Below are positions 26,115 to 33,898 of a stretch of DNA of 64,000 bases, piece after piece. Source of the DNA: Verrucomicrobiota bacterium. GTDB lineage: Bacteria > Verrucomicrobiota > Verrucomicrobiia > Opitutales > Opitutaceae. Location of the stretch: NCBI GenBank assembly GCA_023428905.1, contig JAEYWP010000014.1, forward strand, positions 46,619 through 110,618, in the 5' to 3' direction. The notes beneath the pieces are model-generated. The model made no database searches, was not told the origin of the DNA, and saw nothing but the letters and a program-made list of their open reading frames with translations. The position numbers and the translations under genes were made by a program. The number at the start of each line of letters is the position of its first letter. Position 1 is the stretch's first letter.

Positions 26115-26170
26115 ATCACGGATGTCCCAGTCTGTTTTAACCACGGAGGGACAGGGATTCGCGGTTCGAG
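26115..26170. repeat. Dispersed repeat fragment
   Basis: AATCACGGATGTCCC and ACCACGGAGGGACAGGGAT belong to the same dispersed repeat family as 21541-21690, here as a short degenerate fragment upstream of the MarC gene. Confidence 0.5.
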
Positions 26171-26237
26171 GGGTCGAAACAGGAGACGCTGTTCCGGGAT
26201 TTCCCTTTCGCAGTTTCTGCGCTAGCCCTTGGGCGCC

Positions 26238-26924
26238 ATGACCTATCCGGCCCATTTCTGGGAGTTGATTCTAGGCACTGCAATCGGCCTTCTGCCGATC
26301 ATCAATCCGTTCGCCGCGGCGCCGGTGTTTCTCGCCATCACGGAGGGGGATTCGGAGCCCCGCCGCCGACAGCAGGCGTTCATGGGCTGCGTCTACATGG
26401 TGCTCATCCTGATCAGCTTTCTCGTCGGAGGCAGCTTCATCATGAGTTTCTTCGGGATCTCGATCCCCGGGATCCGCGTGGCCGGCGGGCTGATGGTGGC
26501 TGGCATTGGTCTCGGCATGCTGAAGCCGCCGCGGAACACCCTGGAAAGTGAGCAGGAGCGCGAAGCGGCGCGGGCCAAACGCGACATCTCCTTCACGCCA
26601 CTCGCCATGCCCCAGTTGAGCGGGCCGGGTTCGATCGCGGTGACGGTGGGCTTCACCTCCCTCGCCACCCATTGGGTGGACTACGTGGCGATCAGCATTG
26701 GCATCCTTGTCGTGGCGCTGATCAGCTACGTCACCCTTCGCCTGTCCTCGTCGATCGTGAAGATCATCGGCGTGAACGGCATGAGCGCAGTGACCAAGAT
26801 CATGGGTTTCCTGCTCCTCTGCGTCGGCGTCCAGTTTGTAGTCAACGGAGTGCTCGCCATCGCCACGGATCCCGTCCTGCTGCGGGGAATACGCGACGCA
26901 CTCGCACCCGCCGCCGTCGGGTGA
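26238..26924 (+). CDS. MarC family membrane protein
   Basis: A 228-residue inner-membrane protein with about six helices. Family marks are LLPIINPFAAAPVFLAI at the N-terminus, VAGGLMVAGIGLGML in helix 3, FTPLAMPQLSGPGSIAVTVG in the centre and IMGFLLLCVGVQFVVNG at the end. The family was first thought to give multiple antibiotic resistance, a claim later withdrawn; its transport role is unknown. The ATG at 26238 is preferred over an in-frame TTG at 26229. It is convergent with the proline-rich membrane protein. Confidence 0.93.
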   Translation: MTYPAHFWELILGTAIGLLPIINPFAAAPVFLAITEGDSEPRRRQQAFMGCVYMVLILISFLVGGSFIMSFFGISIPGIRVAGGLMVAGIGLGMLKPPRNTLESEQEREAARAKRDISFTPLAMPQLSGPGSIAVTVGFTSLATHWVDYVAISIGILVVALISYVTLRLSSSIVKIIGVNGMSAVTKIMGFLLLCVGVQFVVNGVLAIATDPVLLRGIRDALAPAAVG

Positions 26925-26951
26925 GACAGGCGGCAGGCGCAGAGACCGACC

Positions 26952-28406
26952 TCAGTAGCGGCGGCCCATCTGGGCTCCGGTCCGGTCTTCGAAATACAGC
27001 GTCTTGCGCGCGGGATCCAGGCTGGTGAAACGGATGCCGAGGGGCGCGTCCACGACTTCACCGACGTGATACATGCGGCCGTTGATGAAGGCGCGGCCGG
27101 GGTCACCCTGGAACACGCCGTTCACCCGCATGTTGGCGACAAAGGTTCGGAAGGGCGCACCGGGATTCGGCCGCGTCTGCACCGCCGGGGTGGCGGGGCG
27201 TGCGGTCGGTTCCGTCGCACCGGTGGCGTCAACAGACGCGGCGGCGGGCACGGCGGGTGTCGTCGCGACGGCGGCTGCGGGCGTCTCGGCGCGCGGCGGG
27301 CGCGGGGCCGCACCTCCGGGTGTGGCGTCCTCCATCACCTCGTCGACTCCCGAAACCTGCCCGCTGGCTTCGCGGGCCGCAATCGCCTCCTGTGCCTTGC
27401 CGACCAGTTTGCCCGCAGTGGACTGCGGGGGGCGCGCGAGCGGCCCCTTTTTCACGGGCGCGTCCGACTCGGCCGCTGCCGTCTCAGCATCGGTGGAAGG
27501 ACTCGCCTCCGCCGCCGGCTTTGATGCCGGGGAGGGTTTGTCCTTCGACTTGGTGGTCGAGGGAGGATTCAGCCGTTCCTTTTCCTTTTGGGCCAAATAG
27601 GTGAAGCCGTAGAAGCCGCCCCCGGCGAGGAGGACAACCGCGAGAATGCCCGAGCCCCAGACTGCGGCGGTGATAAACGGCGAATGCTCCCGCTGCTTTC
27701 GCGGCTTGGAACTGCTTGCCTGGGGGGGCACGGCCGAACTCCCGGCGTGAATGGACGGGGGAAGGGGCGGCGGCGGCGCTGCGGGTGGAGCCAGGTCCGG
27801 CGGCGGAAGCGGCGACATGGGCGGGGCCGTTCGCACCGGTGGCAGGGAAACGGGAGGCGGCAGCGGGGCCATGCGGGGTGCCCCTCCAGCGGCGCCCTCG
27901 GCGCCTGCCGTCCTTGGCTTCAGCTTGAGACGATTGGGATCGATGGCGTCCGTCGTCGGTGTATCCGCGCCTCTGGAGCCCGTTGGGCCCGCGAGCGGTG
28001 GCAATCCCGCCTGTCCAGACTCCGACGCTGTACCCGGAAAAGGAGGCGGAAGGTCCGGCATGCCGATTGGTGCCGGCGGCACAACGGCGTTCGAAGGCAG
28101 TTCGACCGGTCCCGGGGGCGTGGGCGCGCCCAGGTCAGAGGCCGGCGACAGCGGGCTGGCGGCGGCGCCGGAAAGGGCGAGCGAGGGGTCGGAGGGTCGG
28201 GCGCCGTCTCCGCGTGGTCGCAGGCGAAGGCTGGGCATTTCCGAGCCGGAGCTGGCCGCTCCGGTGGCGGACTCTGCGGCGGTGAGGGGTTGCGCTGCCG
28301 CCGGGGAGGGCGCGTCAGCGCCCGGCGAGGGGGTCGCCGGGTTATCCGCAGGCTTCGCTCGAGGCTTCAGTCGCAAACTCGGCGTGGGTGTGGACTCCTC
28401 GCTCAT
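26952..28406 (-). CDS. Proline-rich single-pass membrane protein with C-terminal GspB/PilP-like beta domain
   Basis: A 484-residue protein: a cytoplasmic Pro/Ala/Ser-rich disordered part (1-235) with SLRLKPR-like repeats (SLRLKPR, SLRLRPR, RLKLKPR), one membrane helix (about 240-265), a charged linker, and a C-terminal domain (about 425-484). The last part (NMRVNGVFQGDP, AFINGRMYHVGEVVDAPLG) has the 'ING...vGe.vd' pattern of secretion and pilus assembly proteins of the GspB/PilP sort; that match is inferred by eye. The base composition and low complexity make the long overlapping open frames on the other strand misleading. It may act with the pseudopilins of this genome. Confidence 0.75.
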   Translation of the reverse strand: MSEESTPTPSLRLKPRAKPADNPATPSPGADAPSPAAAQPLTAAESATGAASSGSEMPSLRLRPRGDGARPSDPSLALSGAAASPLSPASDLGAPTPPGPVELPSNAVVPPAPIGMPDLPPPFPGTASESGQAGLPPLAGPTGSRGADTPTTDAIDPNRLKLKPRTAGAEGAAGGAPRMAPLPPPVSLPPVRTAPPMSPLPPPDLAPPAAPPPPLPPSIHAGSSAVPPQASSSKPRKQREHSPFITAAVWGSGILAVVLLAGGGFYGFTYLAQKEKERLNPPSTTKSKDKPSPASKPAAEASPSTDAETAAAESDAPVKKGPLARPPQSTAGKLVGKAQEAIAAREASGQVSGVDEVMEDATPGGAAPRPPRAETPAAAVATTPAVPAAASVDATGATEPTARPATPAVQTRPNPGAPFRTFVANMRVNGVFQGDPGRAFINGRMYHVGEVVDAPLGIRFTSLDPARKTLYFEDRTGAQMGRRY

Positions 28407-28643
28407 GCCCGGCCTCCGCGGAGACGGCTGTCATCGCCTGCGAGCGGCGCAGGACGTGACGCCGCGGGGTTGGGATGGAGGGAGGTCCAGGCGACCAGCG
28501 CGAAGTGGAGAAGCATGTGACGGGGCGTGAAAAGGGGAAAACTTTCACTCGCGCTCTCATCTGGAAAACGCGAAGTTGCAGCTAGATTCAAAGTCGGCTC
28601 ATTGGCAGCCGCACAACAGTAAGAATTAGGTCAAAAACTCCCC

Positions 28644-28916
28644 ATGAAATCCTGCTGTTTGCTGGTTCTCCTCTCCTTAGTGCTCGCGACCACCGGATGT
28701 TTCAACCGGGCTCCCAAGCCGAATCCGAACATGGCCGCGGAGCTGGAAGAGACGTTCAAACAGCGGTGGATCGCGAAACGCATGTCCGAGATCCAGGCCG
28801 CAGGCCTGAATGATCCGCGTCAGGCGCGTATCCAGGCGACGGAGGAGTTCCGCAAGAAATTCGAATACATCAACTCGGCTCGCGTGCCGGATCCGGTGGC
28901 CGGCGGGCGCCCGTAA
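28644..28916 (+). CDS. Small lipoprotein (90 aa)
   Basis: A 90-residue secreted lipoprotein: Lys start, hydrophobic core LLVLLSLVLA and a lipobox-like TTGC with the Cys at residue 19. The mature part is charged and helical (AAELEETFKQRWIAKRMSEI). No family recognised. It lies alone between the proline-rich protein and the flagellin gene, convergent with the latter, and is preceded by an AT-rich stretch typical of a promoter, though no clear -10/-35 pair is seen. Confidence 0.75.
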   Translation: MKSCCLLVLLSLVLATTGCFNRAPKPNPNMAAELEETFKQRWIAKRMSEIQAAGLNDPRQARIQATEEFRKKFEYINSARVPDPVAGGRP

Positions 28917-28943
28917 AGGCACCTCGAAGGAGCAAGAGCCCGT

Positions 28944-29822
28944 TCAGGACCGTAGCATCTGCAGGACGGACTTCGGCGACTGGTTGGCCTGAGCCAGCAG
29001 GGTGGACGCGCTTTCGGCAAGCATTTGGTATTTCGTCATGCGGGTCGCTTCGCGGGCGACGTCCACATCCTGGATATCCGACAGGCTCTGCGTCATGCTT
29101 TCACCGCGTTTGGTCAGACGTTCGGCGGCAAGGGAAAACCGACGGTCCACTGCGCCGATCGAGCCCCGTTCGTCTGCGAGCTCCTGCAGCGCGTCCTTGA
29201 TCGTGGTCTGCGCGCCCGCGGTGGTGAGGGAAAGCGTGTAGTTGCCGGATCCGTCCTGCTGGATCAGCGCCAGCATGGCGCCATCGCGCAGGTTGGTTTC
29301 CGGAATGGTGATGATATCCGACGGGGTTTCGCCGGCGGATATGTTCTGGCCGGCGGGATTGGCGGCAAAAAGCGGATTGCCCTGGTACGATCCCAGCGGC
29401 CGGGTGATGTCGGTGGTGCCGCCGATTTCCGCAGTGGTGCCGCCGATCGTGGCGCGGAGCTGATCCTGGATCTGCTTGAATTCGGTCTGGTAGAGCGCGG
29501 TGTCGCCGGCGTTTTTCATCACATCCGAAGCCAGCAGGCTCAGTTCGGACATGCGGGTGACCATGCGGCCCATCGCGCCGACGAGTCCGTCTGCGGTCTG
29601 CAGATACGAGACCGCGTTCTGCACATTGATCGACGCCGCGCTGACGCGCCGTTGCTGCGCAGTGAGTTTTTCCGCGAGGCCGATCGCCTGCGGATCGTCC
29701 GCCGCGCTGACGAATTTCTTGCCGGAGCTGAGTCGAAAGAGCGACCGGGACAGAAGCTCCTGCACGCGGTCAAAGTGCCGCGCGTTCCCGAGGGTTTCCG
29801 TGTTGACCGATGCCTTGCTCAT
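28944..29822 (-). CDS. fliC: Flagellin
   Basis: The filament subunit, 292 residues. The N-terminal D0/D1 helices (LSSGKKFVSAADDPQAIGLAEK, split around residue 40) and the C-terminal D1/D0 helix (DVDVAREATRMTKYQMLAES, ANQSPKSVLQML) are conserved; the variable middle is short (about 130-195), so the filament would be thin-walled. It is last in the flagellar run and its ATG overlaps the csrA stop (ATGA). In Bacillus subtilis CsrA represses flagellin translation and FliW frees it; the same trio is adjacent here. It could also be called hag. An ACACGGA word, similar to a CsrA site, falls in codons 7-9. Confidence 0.95.
   Translation of the reverse strand: MSKASVNTETLGNARHFDRVQELLSRSLFRLSSGKKFVSAADDPQAIGLAEKLTAQQRRVSAASINVQNAVSYLQTADGLVGAMGRMVTRMSELSLLASDVMKNAGDTALYQTEFKQIQDQLRATIGGTTAEIGGTTDITRPLGSYQGNPLFAANPAGQNISAGETPSDIITIPETNLRDGAMLALIQQDGSGNYTLSLTTAGAQTTIKDALQELADERGSIGAVDRRFSLAAERLTKRGESMTQSLSDIQDVDVAREATRMTKYQMLAESASTLLAQANQSPKSVLQMLRS
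29797..29803 (-). promoter_or_regulatory. Candidate CsrA-binding motif inside flagellin start region
   Basis: ACACGGA on the flagellin mRNA fits the ACANGGA core of CsrA sites. It lies about 20 nt after the start codon and is bracketed by a 6-bp inverted repeat (GGTCAA/TTGACC, 29803-29808 with 29768-29773). No GGA is seen in roughly 110 nt upstream of the start codon, so this is the nearest candidate. Confidence 0.35.
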
Positions 29823-30112
29823 GCCTGGGGGGCCGGGGGAGGCGTTGCCGGTTGCGGGGCAGCCGGGGGTTTGGGAGCGGCGGGGCGCACCAATTTGGGC
29901 AGGGCCGGACCGGCGCCCACCGCGGCAGGCTTGAGTGCGGCTGCCTGGTTCGTCGCGGCGATCTCCGTCATGACCTCCTTGCGGAAGACCGGAATCTCCC
30001 GGGGCGCGTCGATGCCGATCTTCACCAGGTCGCCATCGATCCGGGTGATTTTGATCTCGATGTTGCCGCCGATGACGATCGATTCGTTTACTCTTCGCGT
30101 GAGGACGAGCAT
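29819..30112 (-). CDS. csrA: Carbon storage regulator CsrA with C-terminal extension
   Basis: An RNA-binding post-transcriptional regulator. Residues 1-60 are standard CsrA: MLVLTRRVNESIVIGGNIEI, then VKIGIDAPREIPVFRKEV, with the key Arg in the last strand. The remaining 37 residues are a Pro/Ala-rich tail (PKPPAAPQPATPP) not found in typical 60-70-residue CsrA proteins. It follows fliW by 12 bp and overlaps flagellin by four bases. FliW is known to bind CsrA and block it, linking flagellin amount to its own synthesis. Whether the tail affects that binding is unknown. Confidence 0.95.
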   Translation of the reverse strand: MLVLTRRVNESIVIGGNIEIKITRIDGDLVKIGIDAPREIPVFRKEVMTEIAATNQAAALKPAAVGAGPALPKLVRPAAPKPPAAPQPATPPPAPQA

Positions 30113-30124
30113 GGCGCGTGGGAG

Positions 30125-30574
30125 TTAGCGGGCGGCGTCGGACGACTCAACCAAAGGATGGTGAGCGCTGTAGCGGAAATAATTGGCGAGGATGCACTGT
30201 TTGCCGACGCCCGTGTGGCGGTTGACCACGATGGGGCCGGCCAGGTTCACCGTGGCCTCCTGGGGCGCGTCGTTGCGGACGGTCACAATGTTGAAGACGA
30301 GCGCGTCGCCGGATTCCTTGATCCCAAGCGCCTGCGCATCCTCGTCGAACAACTCCATCTCATAGTTTGGGAAAACCCCATTGGGCTCCAGGACCACGAA
30401 GTTGAGGGGGTCGGGACCCTGCAGGTGCAGCCAGAGAAACGGCGCCTGGTCAGGCACGCTCGAAAGGGTGAAGGAGCGGTGGTGCGAAAACCCCACCAAG
30501 CCCTCCGGGAGTCGGTACACCCGGGGTTGGTCGGTGGAGAGTTCGGTCGAGCAAAGGTCTGGGCTGACTTTCAT
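30125..30574 (-). CDS. fliW: Flagellar assembly factor FliW
   Basis: A 149-residue CsrA antagonist that also binds flagellin. Family marks are VYRLPEGLVGFSHHRSFTL near residue 18, FLWLHLQGPDPLNFVVLEP in the middle and IVVNRHTGVGKQCIL near the C-terminus. In the partner switch known from Bacillus subtilis, free flagellin holds FliW; after flagellin export FliW releases flagellin mRNA from CsrA. The gene lies 37 bp after flgL and just before csrA, matching that logic. Confidence 0.95.
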   Translation of the reverse strand: MKVSPDLCSTELSTDQPRVYRLPEGLVGFSHHRSFTLSSVPDQAPFLWLHLQGPDPLNFVVLEPNGVFPNYEMELFDEDAQALGIKESGDALVFNIVTVRNDAPQEATVNLAGPIVVNRHTGVGKQCILANYFRYSAHHPLVESSDAAR

Positions 30575-30611
30575 GACGCGGGGCGCGGAGGAGGTTGGAG
30601 CCGTGGCGGGC

Positions 30612-31508
30612 TCAGCGCAAATAGTCCAGGAGGGAGAGGTTCATTATCTTTGTCGCCGACGCGAGGGCCGCTTCGTAGGCGGTGGAGGTCTGGCTGAGCT
30701 TGACCACCAGGGTCGAGAGATCGGCGTCGGCCTCGTTGGAGACCAGCTTTTCGATTTCGTCCGTGCGGTTCTCCTGCTGCTTCTGGTTCACCTCGATCCG
30801 GAGCTCGATCGCTCCGTGTTCGGACAGGGCGTTGACGAACAGGTTTTCCGCGGTTTCGAGGGGCGTCTGCACCGCCGTAACCGCGCCATTGGTGCCCGTA
30901 TTCAACGCGTCGCGGAGGGCGACGAGGCTGTTGAGAAACGCCTCGATCCCCGTGTTGGTGTCATGGGTAGTCCCGGGATTGATCCCCGAGGTCTCCGACA
31001 GCTGCACCGTGGTCTGCGCGGCATTGCCGACAAAGGTCGCCCCGGTGATCTCGCCGGCGACATTGCGTGCGGCGGTAAACGGGGCGGCGTCGAGGGCAGT
31101 GCCGGCGAAAAGGTAGTCGTTGCGGAAGCGTGTATTGGCCAACTGGAGACTCTGCTCGATCAGCTGGTTGGCCTCCTTGGCGTAGGCGCGGTAGGCGTCG
31201 GGGCTGGAGGCGCCGGCGCCGAGGGTGGCGAGTTCGCCCGCGCGGTCGGAAATTTTCTTCAGTTCCTGCAGGCCGGAGTAGGAGGCGCGCGACACCTCCA
31301 GGGCGCGGTCGGCGTTGCGGGAGAACTGCGAGATCTGGCGTCGCTCCACGTCGAGATTGAGCAACCGGCCCACCGCCGCCGGATCGTCCTCCGGCTGGAA
31401 CACACGCTGGCCGGTCGCCACCTGGGTCTGCAGCCGCGATTGGCGAAGGCTCAGCTTCTGGATCTGGGATAGGAGGCTTTCGGAGGCGGAGTTGGTGGCG
31501 ATGCGCAT
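30612..31508 (-). CDS. flgL: Flagellar hook-filament junction protein FlgL
   Basis: Joins hook and filament together with FlgK. At 298 residues it is standard length. The flagellin-like N-terminal helix (RIATNSASESLLSQIQKLSL, RLQTQVATGQRVFQPEDDPAA) and the C-terminal helix (TLVVKLSQTSTAYEAALASA, IMNLSLLDYL) define FlgL rather than flagellin; the LLDYL end is typical. It follows flgK by 30 bp and is within the flagellar operon. Confidence 0.93.
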   Translation of the reverse strand: MRIATNSASESLLSQIQKLSLRQSRLQTQVATGQRVFQPEDDPAAVGRLLNLDVERRQISQFSRNADRALEVSRASYSGLQELKKISDRAGELATLGAGASSPDAYRAYAKEANQLIEQSLQLANTRFRNDYLFAGTALDAAPFTAARNVAGEITGATFVGNAAQTTVQLSETSGINPGTTHDTNTGIEAFLNSLVALRDALNTGTNGAVTAVQTPLETAENLFVNALSEHGAIELRIEVNQKQQENRTDEIEKLVSNEADADLSTLVVKLSQTSTAYEAALASATKIMNLSLLDYLR

Positions 31509-31538
31509 GGCGGGGAAGCGGGAATATCAGTCGGAAGG

Positions 31539-32960
31539 TCAGCCGCGGCCGAGGTTGACCACGTTTTCAAGGAGTTCGTTGATCACCTGCACCACGCGGG
31601 AGGAGGCCTGGAAGGCGCGCTGGTACTTCATCAGGTCGGCCATCTCTTCATCGAGGGAGACGCCGCTGACCGAGTCGCGCTGGGTGCGGACCAGCTGCTC
31701 GATGTTGCTCTGATCCTGGACCTGCAGGTTAACGCTGGAAAGGGCCTGGCCGAGGTTGGACACGCTGCGGGCAAAATGCTGGCCGAAGGTGCCGTCGATG
31801 TAGTCTCCGCCGGATACAGAAAAGCTGGCGTTGGTCAGATTGGCCACGGCCTGGGCGAGGGTGTTGTCGCCGGCCGGCCCACCGTCGGACGCCTTGATGT
31901 TCGTCGCGGTGACGGAGGCGTCGACCGAGATGTCCGCCGCGGTGATGTTGGCGGCGGTGAAGAAGTCGCCGGTCAGGCCGGTGGGATTGTAGGCATCGTT
32001 GACCGAAACCACGAGCTGGCGGGTGAGGGCGTTGAGATTGTCGCGCAGGGTCTGGACCCCGCCGTCGCGGGCGGTGAGGGCGCCGTGCATCGAGCCGCCG
32101 GTGGGTGCGAGGGCGACCGAGGGCGAGCCGCCGCTAAGGGTCGAGCCGCTGAGGGTGATGGGGCCGGTGACACTGGCCTGCTCCACCAGGTTGACCTTGG
32201 CGTTGCTGGCGTCGCGGGCGAAAACGATGATCTGCCCCGGGTTCGCCGGATCTTCCTCGCTGCCGACGCTGATCTTGGTGGCGAGCTCCTCCATCAGGGC
32301 CTGGCGTTGGTCGCGCAGGTCGACTGCGCTGCCGGGCATGTTGATTTCGAAGCGCCCGATCTGGGCATTGAGGGTGGCGATCGAACCGAGCAGCCGGTTG
32401 GCCTCGTCGAGGTCGACGTTGACCTGGTTGGTGAGGTCGGACTGCAGCTGGTCCAGGCGGGTATCCGTGATCCGGATGCGATCGGTCAGCACGCCCGCCT
32501 TCTGCAGCAGGGTCTGGCGCTCGCCCGGATCCGTCGGCCGGGCGGCCAGGCTCTGGAAGGAGTTGAAGAATTCCGCGACGGACTCGGCGATGCCGCTGCC
32601 ATTGCCGGCAAAGCCGGTCGAGCCGGTTTCACCGGCGCGGTCGATGGACTGACCGAGCCCGGCCTGCGCCTTCTGGTAGGCGGACTGCTCCGCTTCGTAG
32701 GAGGAGAGCAGGGCCTTCTCCCGCACCACCTGGCGGTCGAGCAGGACGTCACGCAGCTGCTGCACCGCCACCGCTTCGATGCCGAGGGACTGGGCCCCGA
32801 GCTCGGTCTGGACCGTGCCGCGGTCGCCGTAGAGGATGCGCTGGCGCGCGTAGTCCGGGTTGGCCACGTTGGCCAGGTTGCGGCCGGAGGTCTCGATCGA
32901 CCGCGAGTGCGCGGTCAGCGCCTTGACGCCATTGGAAAGACTGCCGAAGAGGCCGGACAT
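31539..32960 (-). CDS. flgK: Flagellar hook-associated protein FlgK
   Basis: The first hook-filament junction protein (HAP1), 473 residues. N-terminal LFGSLSNGVKALTAHSRSI and NLANVANPDYARQRI follow the rod/hook family pattern; GNGSGIAESVAEFFNSFQSL is the typical HAP1 motif. The C-terminus (SGVSLDEEMADLMKYQRAFQ, ASSRVVQVINELLE) is the conserved hook-family helix. The gene is just after its presumed chaperone gene flgN (16-bp gap). Confidence 0.95.
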   Translation of the reverse strand: MSGLFGSLSNGVKALTAHSRSIETSGRNLANVANPDYARQRILYGDRGTVQTELGAQSLGIEAVAVQQLRDVLLDRQVVREKALLSSYEAEQSAYQKAQAGLGQSIDRAGETGSTGFAGNGSGIAESVAEFFNSFQSLAARPTDPGERQTLLQKAGVLTDRIRITDTRLDQLQSDLTNQVNVDLDEANRLLGSIATLNAQIGRFEINMPGSAVDLRDQRQALMEELATKISVGSEEDPANPGQIIVFARDASNAKVNLVEQASVTGPITLSGSTLSGGSPSVALAPTGGSMHGALTARDGGVQTLRDNLNALTRQLVVSVNDAYNPTGLTGDFFTAANITAADISVDASVTATNIKASDGGPAGDNTLAQAVANLTNASFSVSGGDYIDGTFGQHFARSVSNLGQALSSVNLQVQDQSNIEQLVRTQRDSVSGVSLDEEMADLMKYQRAFQASSRVVQVINELLENVVNLGRG

Positions 32961-32976
32961 GGGAAAAGGGGTTGGA

Positions 32977-33468
32977 TCAGCCTGCCGCCTGCCAGGCCGG
33001 CGTGGCGGATGCGCCCGAGAGGGATCCGGCGCGCGAGTAGGTTTGTGGATACAAATCGGGGCGCAGCGAGCGGATCGCCTGCTCGTGGGCCTCGACCGTG
33101 CGGGAGAGGAGCTGCTGGTTTTGCCGCGCGCCGCGGCGGATCCGGTGGATCAGGTGATTCGTCTCGTCGATCAGGGCCTGGAGGAGGGGCTGGACGTCGG
33201 ACGGGAAGTGGGGGAGGAGCTGGCGCAGGCTGCTGTCGGCCGGGCGGCCGAGGCTGGCGGCAAAGGCGCGGATCGCGTCCTCGCGCAGGTCGCGGCAGGC
33301 CTGGGTGGTCCGGACCTGGTCTTCGATCGCCGCGGCGAGGTTGAGAACGGCGGTGGCGTCACGACGGAGCAGGTTGGCCTGCTGTTCCTCGAACAGGCCG
33401 AGGAGGGCGCCGTATTCCTGCATTTCGGTGCGCAGGCGTTCAGTGATGATTTCCCAGGAAGTGCTCAC
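32977..33468 (-). CDS. flgN: FlgN family flagellar export chaperone
   Basis: A 163-residue, mostly helical cytoplasmic protein of the FlgN type, which guards FlgK and FlgL before export. The pattern EYGALLGLFEEQQANLLRRD followed by a second helix (LIHRIRRGARQNQQLLSRTV) fits the family, which is poorly conserved in sequence. Position directly before flgK supports it. The C-terminal 25 residues are Ser/Ala-rich. Confidence rests mainly on context. Confidence 0.8.
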   Translation of the reverse strand: MSTSWEIITERLRTEMQEYGALLGLFEEQQANLLRRDATAVLNLAAAIEDQVRTTQACRDLREDAIRAFAASLGRPADSSLRQLLPHFPSDVQPLLQALIDETNHLIHRIRRGARQNQQLLSRTVEAHEQAIRSLRPDLYPQTYSRAGSLSGASATPAWQAAG

Positions 33469-33480
33469 AAGAGTGGGTTG

Positions 33481-33897
33481 TTAGGAAGAGATCGGTTGAG
33501 AGGGGTCGGCTCCCGCGGTGGCGGGGCTGAGCTGCTTTTCGAGGAGGCGGGCCCAGCCGAGACCGCCGCCCTGCGCGAGATTGGACGCGAGCGTGTCGGT
33601 CAGGAGGTAAGAATACATGCCGCCGCCACCGGCGGCGCTGTCGCCCCCCAGGCCGCCGGACATCAGGGGTTCGAGGCTTGGTTCGAGCAGCTGGCGCAGG
33701 ATGATGGCCTCAAACTGGGAGGCGGCTTTCTTCACATCGGCCGGGCTGGGCATTCCCGGGGTGGCCGGCGCTTTCGCCAGTCCGGCCCCGGCGAGGGCCT
33801 TGCGATCCGCCTCGAGCTGGCCGGCGGACGGTCCGTACTGGGCCGCGGCAAAGGCGGCGCGTACGGTCGGGGTGGAGGAAAGGGAGGGCACGCTCAT
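33481..33897 (-). CDS. Rod-binding protein (FlgJ N-terminal domain only)
   Basis: A 138-residue rod-scaffold protein equal to the first half of FlgJ: KKAASQFEAIILRQLLEPSL and GGGMYSYLLTDTLASNLAQG are the family motifs. The muramidase domain of enterobacterial FlgJ is absent, as in many other bacteria, so a separate lytic enzyme must open the wall. It starts one base after the stop of flgI. The first 40 residues are a flexible Ala-rich part. Confidence 0.9.
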   Translation of the reverse strand: MSVPSLSSTPTVRAAFAAAQYGPSAGQLEADRKALAGAGLAKAPATPGMPSPADVKKAASQFEAIILRQLLEPSLEPLMSGGLGGDSAAGGGGMYSYLLTDTLASNLAQGGGLGWARLLEKQLSPATAGADPSQPISS

Positions 33898-33898
33898 C

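Noticed and set aside
28587..28643. Possible sigma-54 promoter (TTGGCAGCCGCACAAC) before the small lipoprotein
   Set aside because: The -12 GC element is missing; only the GG half matches.
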